From Spirochaetes bacterium GWF1_49_6 (GTDB lineage: Bacteria > Spirochaetota > Brevinematia > Brevinematales > GWF1-51-8): DNA of 11,237 bases. Shown in pieces: positions 1 through 6,484 of the stretch (position 1 is its first letter; every line of letters starts with the position of its first letter). Below the pieces are notes generated by a model. It saw nothing but the letters and a program-made list of their open reading frames with translations. It was not told the DNA's origin and did no database searches. Made by a program: the position numbers and the translations under genes. Location: NCBI GenBank assembly GCA_001829395.1, contig MIBD01000043.1, positions 1-11,237 on the forward strand, written 5' to 3'.

Positions 1-177
1 ATTTTCCCGCATATCCAGATCGTCCCGTTGGACTTCGACCCAGATATCAGTATGGCGAATATCGAGAACCGTCTCCAGATGCTGATTATATCCGCGAAGG
101 AAACGGAACGGGAGAATAAGAAGCAGGACGCGAAAAAAAGCGGGGATATTATACCGGAGACGGTAGAGAATCTATAG
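1..177 (+). CDS. C-terminal end of a protein resembling acyl-CoA dehydratase activase-related proteins (partial)
   Basis: This frame is open from the first base of the window and ends at TAG 175-177, giving the last 58 residues of a gene that begins outside the window. The visible part contains IQIVPLDFDPDIS followed by ENRLQMLI. This resembles my recollection of the C-terminal end of the large activase-related proteins of the 2-hydroxyacyl-CoA dehydratase system (BadF/DUF2229 type), which often end in a (I/L)D(Y/F)DP...NRI(K/Q) stretch. After it comes a charged, lysine- and glutamate-rich tail (about residues 35-58) that is probably disordered. The assignment rests on this short motif only. 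The stop codon lies exactly at the left end of the MITE-like element 175-411, so the original C-terminus may have been different. It converges on the TPR gene. Confidence 0.5.
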   Translation: MFPHIQIVPLDFDPDISMANIENRLQMLIISAKETERENKKQDAKKSGDIIPETVENL

Positions 178-197
178 GGTGGTTCTAAAAACTCGAA

Positions 198-214
198 AAT
201 AATGGAGCATTATT
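198..214. repeat. Perfect 7-bp hairpin inside the MITE-like element
   Basis: AATAATG (198-204) and CATTATT (208-214) are perfect inverted repeats around the loop GAG. No T-run follows on either side, so it is not a convincing intrinsic terminator. It adds to the secondary structure of the 175-411 element. Confidence 0.5.
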
Positions 215-233
215 AAAGATGAGAGAAATTGCC

Positions 234-341
234 TTGTCATTGCGAGTGTAGCGAAGCAATCTATTTTCTTATTTAATAATAAATTACACAGACTGCTTCT
301 GCCGTGCTTCAAAAAATTATTGTAGCACGTTATCGCAGTGA
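234..341. repeat. Degenerate dispersed palindrome of the CATTGCGAG...GAAGCAATCT type, copy 1
   Basis: The left arm has TTGTCATTGCGAG and GAAGCAATCTATTTT. The right arm has ACAGACTGCTTC and ends at CGCAGTGA. The arms are the two halves of an interrupted palindrome. The right arm holds its own small hairpin, CGTGCT...AGCACG (303-308 and 324-329). Palindromes with this core occur in many copies in the genomes of several bacterial phyla (established knowledge). Copy 2 is at 1865-1967 and shares the 15-bp block GAAGCAATCTATTTT and the 12-bp block ACAGACTGCTTC exactly. The outer right end of copy 1 is more decayed than that of copy 2. Confidence 0.75.
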
Positions 342-408
342 TATAAAAATGCTTTATTCTGTTCTGAAAACCGTTTTTTTATTCATTATGATAGATTTTA
401 AAACCGCC

Positions 409-1794
409 CTATAGTTCGGATTCGGGTGCGGTGACTGCGGACATTTTATCAAAAAAGAAATTTAAAAACCGCTTCTCGGCGAGAGTTTCCATCTGATTAA
501 ATACCTTCATCTGCCTGCTCTGCTCGTCTACATACAGGAATGAAAGAAGAGTGCAGTCGTGATTCGATAACCGGTTATCCATTATCTGGGAAGCGCAGTC
601 GTCCATATCCGCGGAGGTGAAGGGCGCGATAGTCCGGTTGAGAATAAAACAGCGTTTCTGATCGTACAATATCCAGTAGTTATCCCGTTTTATGATAAAA
701 TTATCTTTCGGGATAGAAAGGGCGGCCTTCATGTTTTTTTCTACCGTCTCATCGTCGGTATACAGGAAATCGAACACTTGGGATTCTACCAAAGGCGAGT
801 ATTTTTTCTTCAATTCGCCGATATCCTTAAAATCCGGGTTCTCTGCGTTCAGCATCTTCCAAAATGAGACAGCTTTGCGGTAAAGTTTCTTTCTCCATAG
901 CAAAGTCCCGATCAGATAGAGGGATTCATGCCGGACAATATTTTCCATCGCGGAAGAATTATCGCTCAATAATTTCGCAGCGCTATCGAGCTGATCGGAG
1001 TTACAGAGCGCGGAAAAGTATTCGAAAAAGTACTCAGCGATATTCGAACCGTCGGCAGTCAGCGATTCGAACTGTTCCAATGATTGCGGGTATTTTTTTA
1101 GGTTGTAATATGCCCGTCCCAGATGCAGCCTGCAATCGCGTCCCTTTTCTTCGCTGACTTTCCCCAACTCCGGGATGATGGTCTGTAAAACATTTACCGC
1201 CTTCTGGAACGCGTGCATATAATAGAAGGTTTTGCCCTGTAGAAGCATCGCGTTGGCATCACCGGGGGCGAAACGCAGGTAAGTTTCTAGGTTCTTCTCG
1301 ACGGCGGCATATTTCTCAAGTTCGAATAGGACGAGGGAGATTTCGTAATAAACGTATCTCGACGTGGTTTTTTTAGATACGACGCTTTCGAAAAATCCGA
1401 GTGATTCCTGGAATTTCCCGATACGGTAGTACAAGCGCGCGATCTTCATAAACAGGACGTCCTTGAAGTCGGATTCAGTTAACGGCATCCGCACGACACA
1501 CTTTTCGTAGTAATCGATGGCTTTTTCAAAATTCCCCATCCCCTCGTACGCCTGCGCGATATAATGCATCTGGAGATAGGTGCCGCTATTGGATTTAATA
1601 ATATCCTTCAATACCCTGAGGACTTCTTCGAATTGCCCCTTTTTTAATAAGTCCTCGCTGATATTGATTTTCTTCTGCTTAGATAGGTAAAGAAGGACTT
1701 TAAAAAAGATCAGGAAGCCCCCGAGAATCAGTACCGCTATCAGGATAAGGATCAAAAATGTCTGATTTCCAAAGCCTAAAAACCCGTTCCCCAT
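409..1794 (-). CDS. Membrane-anchored tetratricopeptide-repeat protein
   Basis: This is a 461-residue protein with one N-terminal membrane segment (about 12-37) followed by a long TPR-like helical array. Pairs with the usual G/A/Y/A pattern are visible at about 48-68, 74-106, 114-143, 148-180, 220-250 and 288-320. Such proteins are usually scaffolds for protein-protein contacts at the membrane; the partner cannot be read from the sequence. Residues about 365-450 are not TPR and look like a separate small alpha/beta domain (NYWILYDQKRCFILN, then LLSFLYV). The ATG at 1794 is well supported by GGAGG five bases upstream (1800-1804). The TAG stop at 409-411 falls in the right terminal repeat of the MITE-like element, so the last residues (ESEL) may not be ancestral. 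By eye the gene is more AT-rich than the oxidoreductase gene further on. The gene is divergent from the methyltransferase gene, with 387 bp between them. Confidence 0.85.
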   Translation of the reverse strand: MGNGFLGFGNQTFLILILIAVLILGGFLIFFKVLLYLSKQKKINISEDLLKKGQFEEVLRVLKDIIKSNSGTYLQMHYIAQAYEGMGNFEKAIDYYEKCVVRMPLTESDFKDVLFMKIARLYYRIGKFQESLGFFESVVSKKTTSRYVYYEISLVLFELEKYAAVEKNLETYLRFAPGDANAMLLQGKTFYYMHAFQKAVNVLQTIIPELGKVSEEKGRDCRLHLGRAYYNLKKYPQSLEQFESLTADGSNIAEYFFEYFSALCNSDQLDSAAKLLSDNSSAMENIVRHESLYLIGTLLWRKKLYRKAVSFWKMLNAENPDFKDIGELKKKYSPLVESQVFDFLYTDDETVEKNMKAALSIPKDNFIIKRDNYWILYDQKRCFILNRTIAPFTSADMDDCASQIMDNRLSNHDCTLLSFLYVDEQSRQMKVFNQMETLAEKRFLNFFFDKMSAVTAPESEL

Positions 1795-1864
1795 CTATTC
1801 CTCCGAATAATACCATGACTCTATATCGATCGTCCCCTTAATGGGTGTGTTGACAAACCCTGTT

Positions 1865-1967
1865 TTGTCATTGCGAGTGGATTTGAAAAATCCGTGAAGC
1901 AATCTATTTTAATAACTTAAAAGGAGTTATACAGACTGCTTCACCGCTTTGCGTCTCGCAGTGACAA
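1865..1967. repeat. Dispersed palindrome of the CATTGCGAG...GAAGCAATCT type, copy 2
   Basis: The outer arms TTGTCATTGCGAG (1865-1877) and CTCGCAGTGACAA (1955-1967) are inverted repeats with a single T/G wobble. The inner arms GAAGCAATCT and AGACTGCTTC also match with one exception. The left arm has a nested hairpin, GGATTT-GAA-AAATCC. The two off-palindrome positions are the same in copy 1, so they seem to be part of the family consensus. This copy lies upstream of both the TPR gene and the methyltransferase gene, and outside any visible TIR element. Confidence 0.8.
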
Positions 1968-2127
1968 AAAAGAGTTAAAATTCCTTCTTTGTCATCAAGT
2001 CCTTAATATATCGGCTCTTAATAATAGCATTATTATCTTATTCCGGCAAACCGGGGGATTTCCTGATAGAGAGGCCGAAAACCGTGCTAAGGCCGTTATG
2101 TTAACATCAATTCGTATGATATTTTGT

Positions 2128-2156
2128 TTGACGTATCGCCGCATAAAAGATAAAAT
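2128..2156 (+). promoter_or_regulatory. Sigma-70-like promoter of the methyltransferase gene
   Basis: TTGACG (2128-2133), a 17-bp spacer, then TAAAAT (2151-2156), each box one base from consensus. The predicted start of transcription (about 2163) lies just before the GGAG at 2172-2175 and the ATG at 2182, which argues against the upstream in-frame ATG at 2098. Confidence 0.65.
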
Positions 2157-2171
2157 ATTGGAAACGATTAC

Positions 2172-2184
2172 GGAGATATCCATG
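2172..2184 (+). promoter_or_regulatory. Ribosome binding site that decides the methyltransferase start
   Basis: GGAG at 2172-2175 lies six bases before ATG 2182-2184. The alternative ATG at 2098 lies upstream of the promoter. Confidence 0.7.
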
Positions 2185-3039
2185 CCGGTGAAATGTGAAG
2201 TCTGTACGGCCGCGATGAACGAATGGGAAATCGGGCATGGCAATATCCTATACCGTTGCCCCGAATGCGGGCATATCCGCCGGGATTTGACGGTCTGCCG
2301 CGCGGGCGCGAGAGACCATGCCTACGGCGGGGGCGAATCCTACGACCGCCTCAGAAACAACCTCACATTCAAACGGATGATGCGCCTGCTGAAAAAACAC
2401 CGCATCGATCCGCGAGTCGTGTTCGAACTCGGCTTCGGGGGCGGCCTCATCCTGCGGAAGTTCCTCGATAAAGGGATGGACGTATCCGGTGTGGAACGTA
2501 ACATGCTTGAGATAGAGATCGACGCGGACGTTAGGAAGCGGGGTACCCTCTACTTCGCCGAGGCGGAAAAGTTCGAATTCCCGCCCGACAGCTTCGACCT
2601 TGTCTACGGTATCCACCTCGTCGAACATTTGGACGATCCGTCGAAGGTATTCGACGGGAGTTACCGCGCGCTTCGTAACAGGGGTATGATATACCTGATT
2701 ACACCGGCGGGGGATTCTACAGGCCTCCGGCGCTACGGCGACGCGTGGTGGAATCTCGAAGACCCCACCCATCTGCGGTTCTTCTCTGAGGATTCGATTA
2801 CGCGCGCGCTGGGTAAGGCGGGGTTCAAGCGCGTCATAGTCCGCCGCCCGATATGGGACAGCATGACCCTCGAGATCAACAGTCTCCTCCGGCGTAAGAA
2901 GCACGACGAGAAGAAGGGTGTGCTGAACGGTAAACTATCCCCGCTCGTCCATCTCGCGCTGCTCCCATGGGCGCTCTCCGCGAGGGCGTTATTCCCTAAG
3001 TTCCGTTCGTCGCTCGAAGTGGTCGCGTTCAAGGAATAG
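2182..3039 (+). CDS. Class I SAM-dependent methyltransferase with N-terminal zinc ribbon
   Basis: This 285-residue protein begins with two CxxC pairs (C5/C8 and C26/C29) that should bind zinc as a small ribbon. A class I methyltransferase domain follows. The SAM-binding glycine loop is ELGFGGG (82-88), the acidic residue at the end of strand 2 is E105 in GVERN, and the post-motif strand is FDLVYGIHLVEHL (138-150). A HLRFF stretch (197-201) and a GF(K/R) turn are typical of the Methyltransf_23/11 group, which often acts on small molecules, lipids or sugars. The acceptor is unknown. The start was chosen from the promoter at 2128-2156 and the GGAG at 2172. The gene stands alone, with its own promoter, and ends 6 bp from the convergent acyltransferase gene with no terminator visible between them. 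Confidence 0.88.
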   Translation: MPVKCEVCTAAMNEWEIGHGNILYRCPECGHIRRDLTVCRAGARDHAYGGGESYDRLRNNLTFKRMMRLLKKHRIDPRVVFELGFGGGLILRKFLDKGMDVSGVERNMLEIEIDADVRKRGTLYFAEAEKFEFPPDSFDLVYGIHLVEHLDDPSKVFDGSYRALRNRGMIYLITPAGDSTGLRRYGDAWWNLEDPTHLRFFSEDSITRALGKAGFKRVIVRRPIWDSMTLEINSLLRRKKHDEKKGVLNGKLSPLVHLALLPWALSARALFPKFRSSLEVVAFKE

Positions 3040-3045
3040 ACATTT

Positions 3046-4164
3046 CTATAATTCTTTCTCGAATATGCGGTAGGTCTTGAGGAGTTTCAATCCCATCTTC
3101 TCGATGGCGTTACGGATACTATAATTATCCTCAAGGATATAGTTCGCTTCCAGCTTGATCCCGCGCGGTCTGAGCGCGTTATAGAGGCTGGTGTAGAGAA
3201 GCACGTCGAGTCCCATCCCGTGATAATCCGGCATCACGGCAAGCCCGAACAAACGGTAGAACCGTACCCGTTTGATGCCGAACAGGACGTCGAGGAAACC
3301 GAACGGGAACAGGCGTCCGTTGATACGGCGGAGGATTGTATTCAGGTCGGGGAAGCCGAACGCGTACCCCACGGGCGCTCCCTTATCCTCGACAAACCAC
3401 ATCGCGTCGGGGTCGGCTATCGGGCCGATCTTTTTTACCATATCGATAAATACGCTCCGTTCAACCGGGACATAGCCCCAGTTATCCGCGAGAGCGATAT
3501 TGGTGATTCTCCATATATGCTCGCCGTCTTCTATCATGCGATTCTTATTGAAACGCCGGACGGACAGATTAGGCCTGTGCTTCAGGATTCTTTCGGAAAA
3601 CCCTACGAACCGTTCCGGGATAACATAGCCCTCATCCGAATCCCCGGAGTATGCCAGTAAGTCCTTAACTTTATGATAGCCGGGGAGACTCCCGATCAGT
3701 TCGGGATAGTAGGGGGGATTATAGGGCGACATGAACACGGCGGGGGTATCGAACCCGGATGCGAGAAATCCCCAGTTCTCGGCGATCGGATGGATAGGCC
3801 CGCGGATGGCGGTCATCCCTTTTGCGGCCAGCCATTTTTCGGTATAGTCCATAATTGCCCTAACTGTTTCGGGCGAGTTTCCGCATTCGAACGCACCGAA
3901 AAATCCTATTTTAGACTTGTAGTACTGATTGAAAAGAGGATCGATATAGATCAGGTTACGCCCGACGATACGCCCGTCCTCGAGCGCGAGAATCAGGCAG
4001 TAATCGGTATGTTCGAGCATGGGATTGGTACGCGGGCTATAGGCTTTGATTTCATCGGACCAGATAGGCGGAGCCCAGTAGGGATTGCCGGCATAAATCT
4101 TTTCCGGCAGGAATACGAATTCTTTCATCTGTTTCTTATTGCTGACCTCGATAATTTGAGTCAT
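3046..4164 (-). CDS. GNAT-like N-acyltransferase of the long, two-part family
   Basis: The protein has 372 residues. Its N-terminal half has the marks of a widespread family often annotated as GNAT-type N-acetyltransferase: NPYWAPP (27-33), an internal GFFGAFEC (87-94), RGPIHP (121-126), and PYNPPYYPEL (147-156). The C-terminal part has a GNAT-like acyl-CoA pyrophosphate loop, LAVMPDYHGMG (308-318), followed by the usual N-containing helix (EDNYSIRNAIEKMGL). The substrate is not known for this family. The ATG at 4164 was chosen because GGGGG lies four bases upstream and a consensus promoter (4193-4220) lies just before it. Longer in-frame starts would fall inside or upstream of that promoter. 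It is divergent from the phosphatase gene and convergent with the methyltransferase gene. Confidence 0.85.
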   Translation of the reverse strand: MTQIIEVSNKKQMKEFVFLPEKIYAGNPYWAPPIWSDEIKAYSPRTNPMLEHTDYCLILALEDGRIVGRNLIYIDPLFNQYYKSKIGFFGAFECGNSPETVRAIMDYTEKWLAAKGMTAIRGPIHPIAENWGFLASGFDTPAVFMSPYNPPYYPELIGSLPGYHKVKDLLAYSGDSDEGYVIPERFVGFSERILKHRPNLSVRRFNKNRMIEDGEHIWRITNIALADNWGYVPVERSVFIDMVKKIGPIADPDAMWFVEDKGAPVGYAFGFPDLNTILRRINGRLFPFGFLDVLFGIKRVRFYRLFGLAVMPDYHGMGLDVLLYTSLYNALRPRGIKLEANYILEDNYSIRNAIEKMGLKLLKTYRIFEKEL

Positions 4165-4192
4165 ATTTCCCCCGTCGGTTGGCATGAGAATT

Positions 4193-4220
4193 ATTATAAC
4201 ATACGGCGGATAAATGTCAA
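4193..4220 (-). promoter_or_regulatory. Consensus sigma-70 promoter of the acyltransferase gene
   Basis: Read on the minus strand: TTGACA (4220-4215), a 16-bp spacer, then TATAAT (4198-4193), both boxes perfect. The ATG at 4164 is about 22 bases past the expected transcription start. Its -35 box lies about 33 bp from that of the divergent promoter. Confidence 0.75.
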
Positions 4221-4252
4221 AATGCGGCCGGGTTTTATAAATAGAATAAGGC

Positions 4253-4281
4253 TTGACAGAACGGGGAATGAATAGAATAAT
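4253..4281 (+). promoter_or_regulatory. Sigma-70 promoter of the SpoIIE-type phosphatase gene
   Basis: TTGACA (4253-4258), a 17-bp spacer, then AATAAT (4276-4281), one base from consensus. The GGAGG at 4296-4300 and GTG at 4307 follow at the right distances. Confidence 0.7.
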
Positions 4282-4295
4282 AATGATGCTGTTTC

Positions 4296-4309
4296 GGAGG
4301 ATTGAAGTG
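4296..4309 (+). promoter_or_regulatory. Ribosome binding site that decides a GTG start
   Basis: GGAGG at 4296-4300 is followed after six bases by GTG 4307-4309. None of the upstream in-frame ATG or TTG codons (4253, 4268, 4283, 4286) has such a site, and the first ones lie within the promoter. Confidence 0.7.
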
Positions 4310-5692
4310 TCCAAGTTTGTAAAATTTGTCAAACGGCTGGTATTCGCAAACGAATCGGAAAAATTCCCCCAAACCTACCGTGAGGAATTAGGCCGTCAGG
4401 CATATTTCCTTTCGTTTATCGCCAGCATCATTCTCATTTTCGTGTGGCTCCCGTATATTCCCCTCGATCAGGCGCTTCATCCTGATATCCCGCTTATCGT
4501 CTATTTCCGTATCGGTTTGACAGTGGTTGCGGCGATCGTCTTCATTCTACGTTTCTTCCCGTACTTTAAGAAAAACGGTGTCTGGCTCGCGTTTATCATA
4601 GAATTCTACCTGCTTGTTTCCACAGCCATCCTGACGGGGCTGACAAAGGGCGATTCGTCCTATATGGGCGGGTATCTTTTCATTATCATGGTGACCCTGA
4701 TCGCCCCGTTACAACTCTACCAGAATTATCTGATTATGACGGTATCGGTCGTTACATTCTTTATTATCGCGTTAACCAGCGGCGCCGACTTCTCCGATCT
4801 GCACGCCCAATACTCCCTGCGCGATCTCGGCTCGACCATCCTGATAGCATCGGTATTTTATTTCCTGATCGACAGGTATCGTTACGGGGCGTTCCTCCGC
4901 GCTAAGGAGCTTCAGGAGGAGCGTAATAAACTCGCGCTCAGGAACAGGATTATCGAAACGGAACTTTCGATGGCGCGCACGATCCAACAGCACCTGATAC
5001 CCACCGCGAATCCGCAGGAATGGATATCCGCGATCTACAAACCGATGGACCTTGTCGGCGGGGATTTCTACGATTTTATCTTCTTCAGGGATGTCAAGAA
5101 GATCGGGATATTCCTCAGCGACGTATCCGGGCATGGGATTCCCGCGGCGTTTATCACATCGATGATCAAGAGTTTTATCCTTCAGGCCGGGCGTTTCCGC
5201 GAGGATCCCGCCGCCCTCCTTCATTACCTCAACGACCTTCTCGCGACCCAGACGAATAATAACTTCGTCACCGCGTTCTACGGGATAGTCGACCTCAAGA
5301 ACCTGACCTATGAATTCGCCAATGCCGGGCATAATATGCCCTATGTGCTGAAGGGCGACTGCCTTTATCAGCTTCTGCCCGAAAAAGGGGGCAGCCCGCT
5401 CGCGGTGTTCAAGAGCGAGGAGATGCGCCGCTTCGGGCGGCAGTACAAGAATAGTACGGTTCAGCTTGAGACTGGAACGAAGATTGTGCTGTACACCGAC
5501 GGGTTTCTCGACGCGGTTAACCTTGCCAAGCCTGAGAAGGATTTCGAATCCGAGCAGTTATATGATTTGATGCTTGCCAATTCCGGGAAACCTTCCCGCG
5601 AGTTCGTGGTCAATCTCTACCAGTCCCTTCTCGATTTCAGGGGCAGCGATAAGTTCGAGGACGACGTGTGCCTGATCTGTCTGGATATCTAA
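4307..5692 (+). CDS. Membrane-bound SpoIIE/RsbU-type PP2C serine phosphatase
   Basis: From the GTG start the protein has 461 residues. Six hydrophobic segments (about 32-50, 63-84, 91-112, 119-138, 141-158, 173-189) form a membrane sensor part. A charged helix likely to be a coiled coil (about 190-228) links it to a PP2C domain of the SpoIIE class. Metal-binding aspartates are visible in VGGDFYDF (250-257, D253), LSDVSGHG (270-277, D272), YTDGFLDA (396-403, D398) and EDDV (451-454). The domain therefore looks active. The family dephosphorylates anti-anti-sigma factors in partner-switching pathways that control stress sigma factors, or other phosphoserine targets. No anti-sigma kinase or STAS partner is encoded in this window, so the target is elsewhere. 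The short 5' leader and strong promoter suggest steady expression. It ends 2 bp from the convergent HAD gene. Confidence 0.92.
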   Translation: MSKFVKFVKRLVFANESEKFPQTYREELGRQAYFLSFIASIILIFVWLPYIPLDQALHPDIPLIVYFRIGLTVVAAIVFILRFFPYFKKNGVWLAFIIEFYLLVSTAILTGLTKGDSSYMGGYLFIIMVTLIAPLQLYQNYLIMTVSVVTFFIIALTSGADFSDLHAQYSLRDLGSTILIASVFYFLIDRYRYGAFLRAKELQEERNKLALRNRIIETELSMARTIQQHLIPTANPQEWISAIYKPMDLVGGDFYDFIFFRDVKKIGIFLSDVSGHGIPAAFITSMIKSFILQAGRFREDPAALLHYLNDLLATQTNNNFVTAFYGIVDLKNLTYEFANAGHNMPYVLKGDCLYQLLPEKGGSPLAVFKSEEMRRFGRQYKNSTVQLETGTKIVLYTDGFLDAVNLAKPEKDFESEQLYDLMLANSGKPSREFVVNLYQSLLDFRGSDKFEDDVCLICLDI

Positions 5693-5694
5693 TT

Positions 5695-6447
5695 TCACCC
5701 GTTATTCAATACCCTGTCAATAATACCGGGTATTTCACTGATATTAAGGATCGTGTAATCCGCCGAGGTGGGATTATCAATACTCTCGTTGCGGCAGTTA
5801 AGCCAGATAGTTTTCATTCCGGCGATTTTCGCGCCAATCATATCCTGCCGGTAGGAATCCCCCATAAAGACGGCCTCATTGGGTTGTAGCGCGTCCTTCT
5901 TGAGTGCCTGTGTGAATATTTTCGGGTGAGGTTTTATATACCCGGTATCTGATGAGATGATGACGTTATTAAAATAATGTAGAATGTTATTCTCTTCCAG
6001 CTTATTCAGTAATAGTTTTCCGGGGAGCATCATATTCGATATCATCGACAGTATCAATCCCCGGGATTTCAATTCCGATAAAATTTCCGAAATGCCGGGG
6101 TCTATATCGATGTACTTCATGGTATCGATATGCGCCAGAACTATATCTACAAATCGCTGGTCGATATTACAATGATAGAGTGCCGATAATTTGTTTAACA
6201 GGATAGTATTCGATCCCGGATCGATGAGGTCGCTGTTTTCATGGGCGATGAATTCACGATATAATTCTTTTTCGAAGAATTTTACAATAGTCTCATTATC
6301 GATATTTTTATCAGCATATTCTGCAAGGCGGTTGTCGGTTATTAGGCCGTCGATGTCGTCCCAATCTAAATAGAGATATTTCCTATCGATATCGCGTTTA
6401 GGATAACCGATCACATACCCGAAATCGAAATATACGGCTTTTATCAT
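5695..6447 (-). CDS. HAD-superfamily hydrolase (HAD-IA type phosphatase)
   Basis: The 250-residue protein has all four HAD motifs. Motif I is VYFDFGYVIG with nucleophile D8. The second aspartate of the usual DxD is replaced by Gly (G10), as in the FDLGNVI motif of the YihX-like sugar phosphatases. Motif II is ISN (S137), motif III is K172 in GYIKPHP, and motif IV is GDSYRQD (D197, D202). Residues 15-110 form the helical cap of the C1 type. The likely reaction is hydrolysis of a small phosphorylated metabolite; the substrate is unknown. The ATG at 6447 has only a weak GGGG site upstream. The gene lies 37 bp after the oxidoreductase gene and is the last of the leftward run. By eye it is clearly more AT-rich than the oxidoreductase gene, with many ATA, TTA and AAT codons. 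Confidence 0.88.
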   Translation of the reverse strand: MIKAVYFDFGYVIGYPKRDIDRKYLYLDWDDIDGLITDNRLAEYADKNIDNETIVKFFEKELYREFIAHENSDLIDPGSNTILLNKLSALYHCNIDQRFVDIVLAHIDTMKYIDIDPGISEILSELKSRGLILSMISNMMLPGKLLLNKLEENNILHYFNNVIISSDTGYIKPHPKIFTQALKKDALQPNEAVFMGDSYRQDMIGAKIAGMKTIWLNCRNESIDNPTSADYTILNISEIPGIIDRVLNNG

Positions 6448-6484
6448 TCACAGCCCCGTCGAAGAAGTATTACCCCAGCCGCCG

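Larger units (their letters stand above)
175..411. mobile_element. MITE-like non-coding element with terminal inverted repeats and TA flanks
   Basis: The sequence CTATAGGGTGGTTCTAAAA at 172-190 is repeated in inverted form at 396-414, with 17 of 19 positions matching and both differences being transitions. If TA is the duplicated target (173-174 and 412-413), the element runs from TAGGG to CCCTA and is about 237 bp. TA duplication is typical of IS630/Tc1-mariner elements and their non-autonomous derivatives. No ORF of note lies inside. It carries a perfect hairpin (198-214) and a CATTGCGAG-type palindrome (234-341) near its centre. It lies between convergent genes, and its first three bases at each end form the TAG stop of the neighbouring gene. 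Seen: the inverted repeats and their position. Inferred: mobility and the TA duplication. Confidence 0.6.
1795..2181. other. Long intergenic region between divergent genes
   Basis: No protein-coding gene is supported in these 387 bp. The region contains a small GGGT...ACCC hairpin (1843-1860), the CATTGCGAG-type palindrome copy 2 (1865-1967), a perfect AT-only dyad TAATAAT-AGC-ATTATTA (2019-2035), and the methyltransferase promoter (2128-2156). The promoter for the leftward TPR gene should also lie here, but I could not find a convincing -35/-10 pair for it. Confidence 0.6.

Noticed and set aside
1843..1994. A larger TIR element around palindrome copy 2, like that around copy 1
   Set aside because: Only a 7-bp TGACAAA/TTTGTCA pair is found outside the palindrome and no TAGGG/CCCTA ends are present.
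2019..2035. Perfect 7-bp AT dyad TAATAAT-AGC-ATTATTA considered as an operator
   Set aside because: It is about 90 bp upstream of the promoter and of very low complexity; chance is a sufficient explanation.
2098..2181. 28-codon N-terminal extension of the methyltransferase
   Set aside because: The promoter 2128-2156 lies within it and GGAG at 2172 points to ATG 2182; the extension has no family pattern before the first CxxC.
2248..2904. Open frame of 218 codons on the minus strand
   Set aside because: It is antisense to the methyltransferase, with no ribosome binding site and no recognisable motif.
4165..4332. 56-codon N-terminal extension of the acyltransferase
   Set aside because: It would cover both divergent promoters and the start of the phosphatase gene; the family begins at MTQIIEV with a GGGGG site before it.
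5708..5734. AATACCC...GGGTATT inverted repeat just past the phosphatase stop, considered as a terminator
   Set aside because: The loop is 13 nt, no T-run follows, and it lies in the coding end of the HAD gene.
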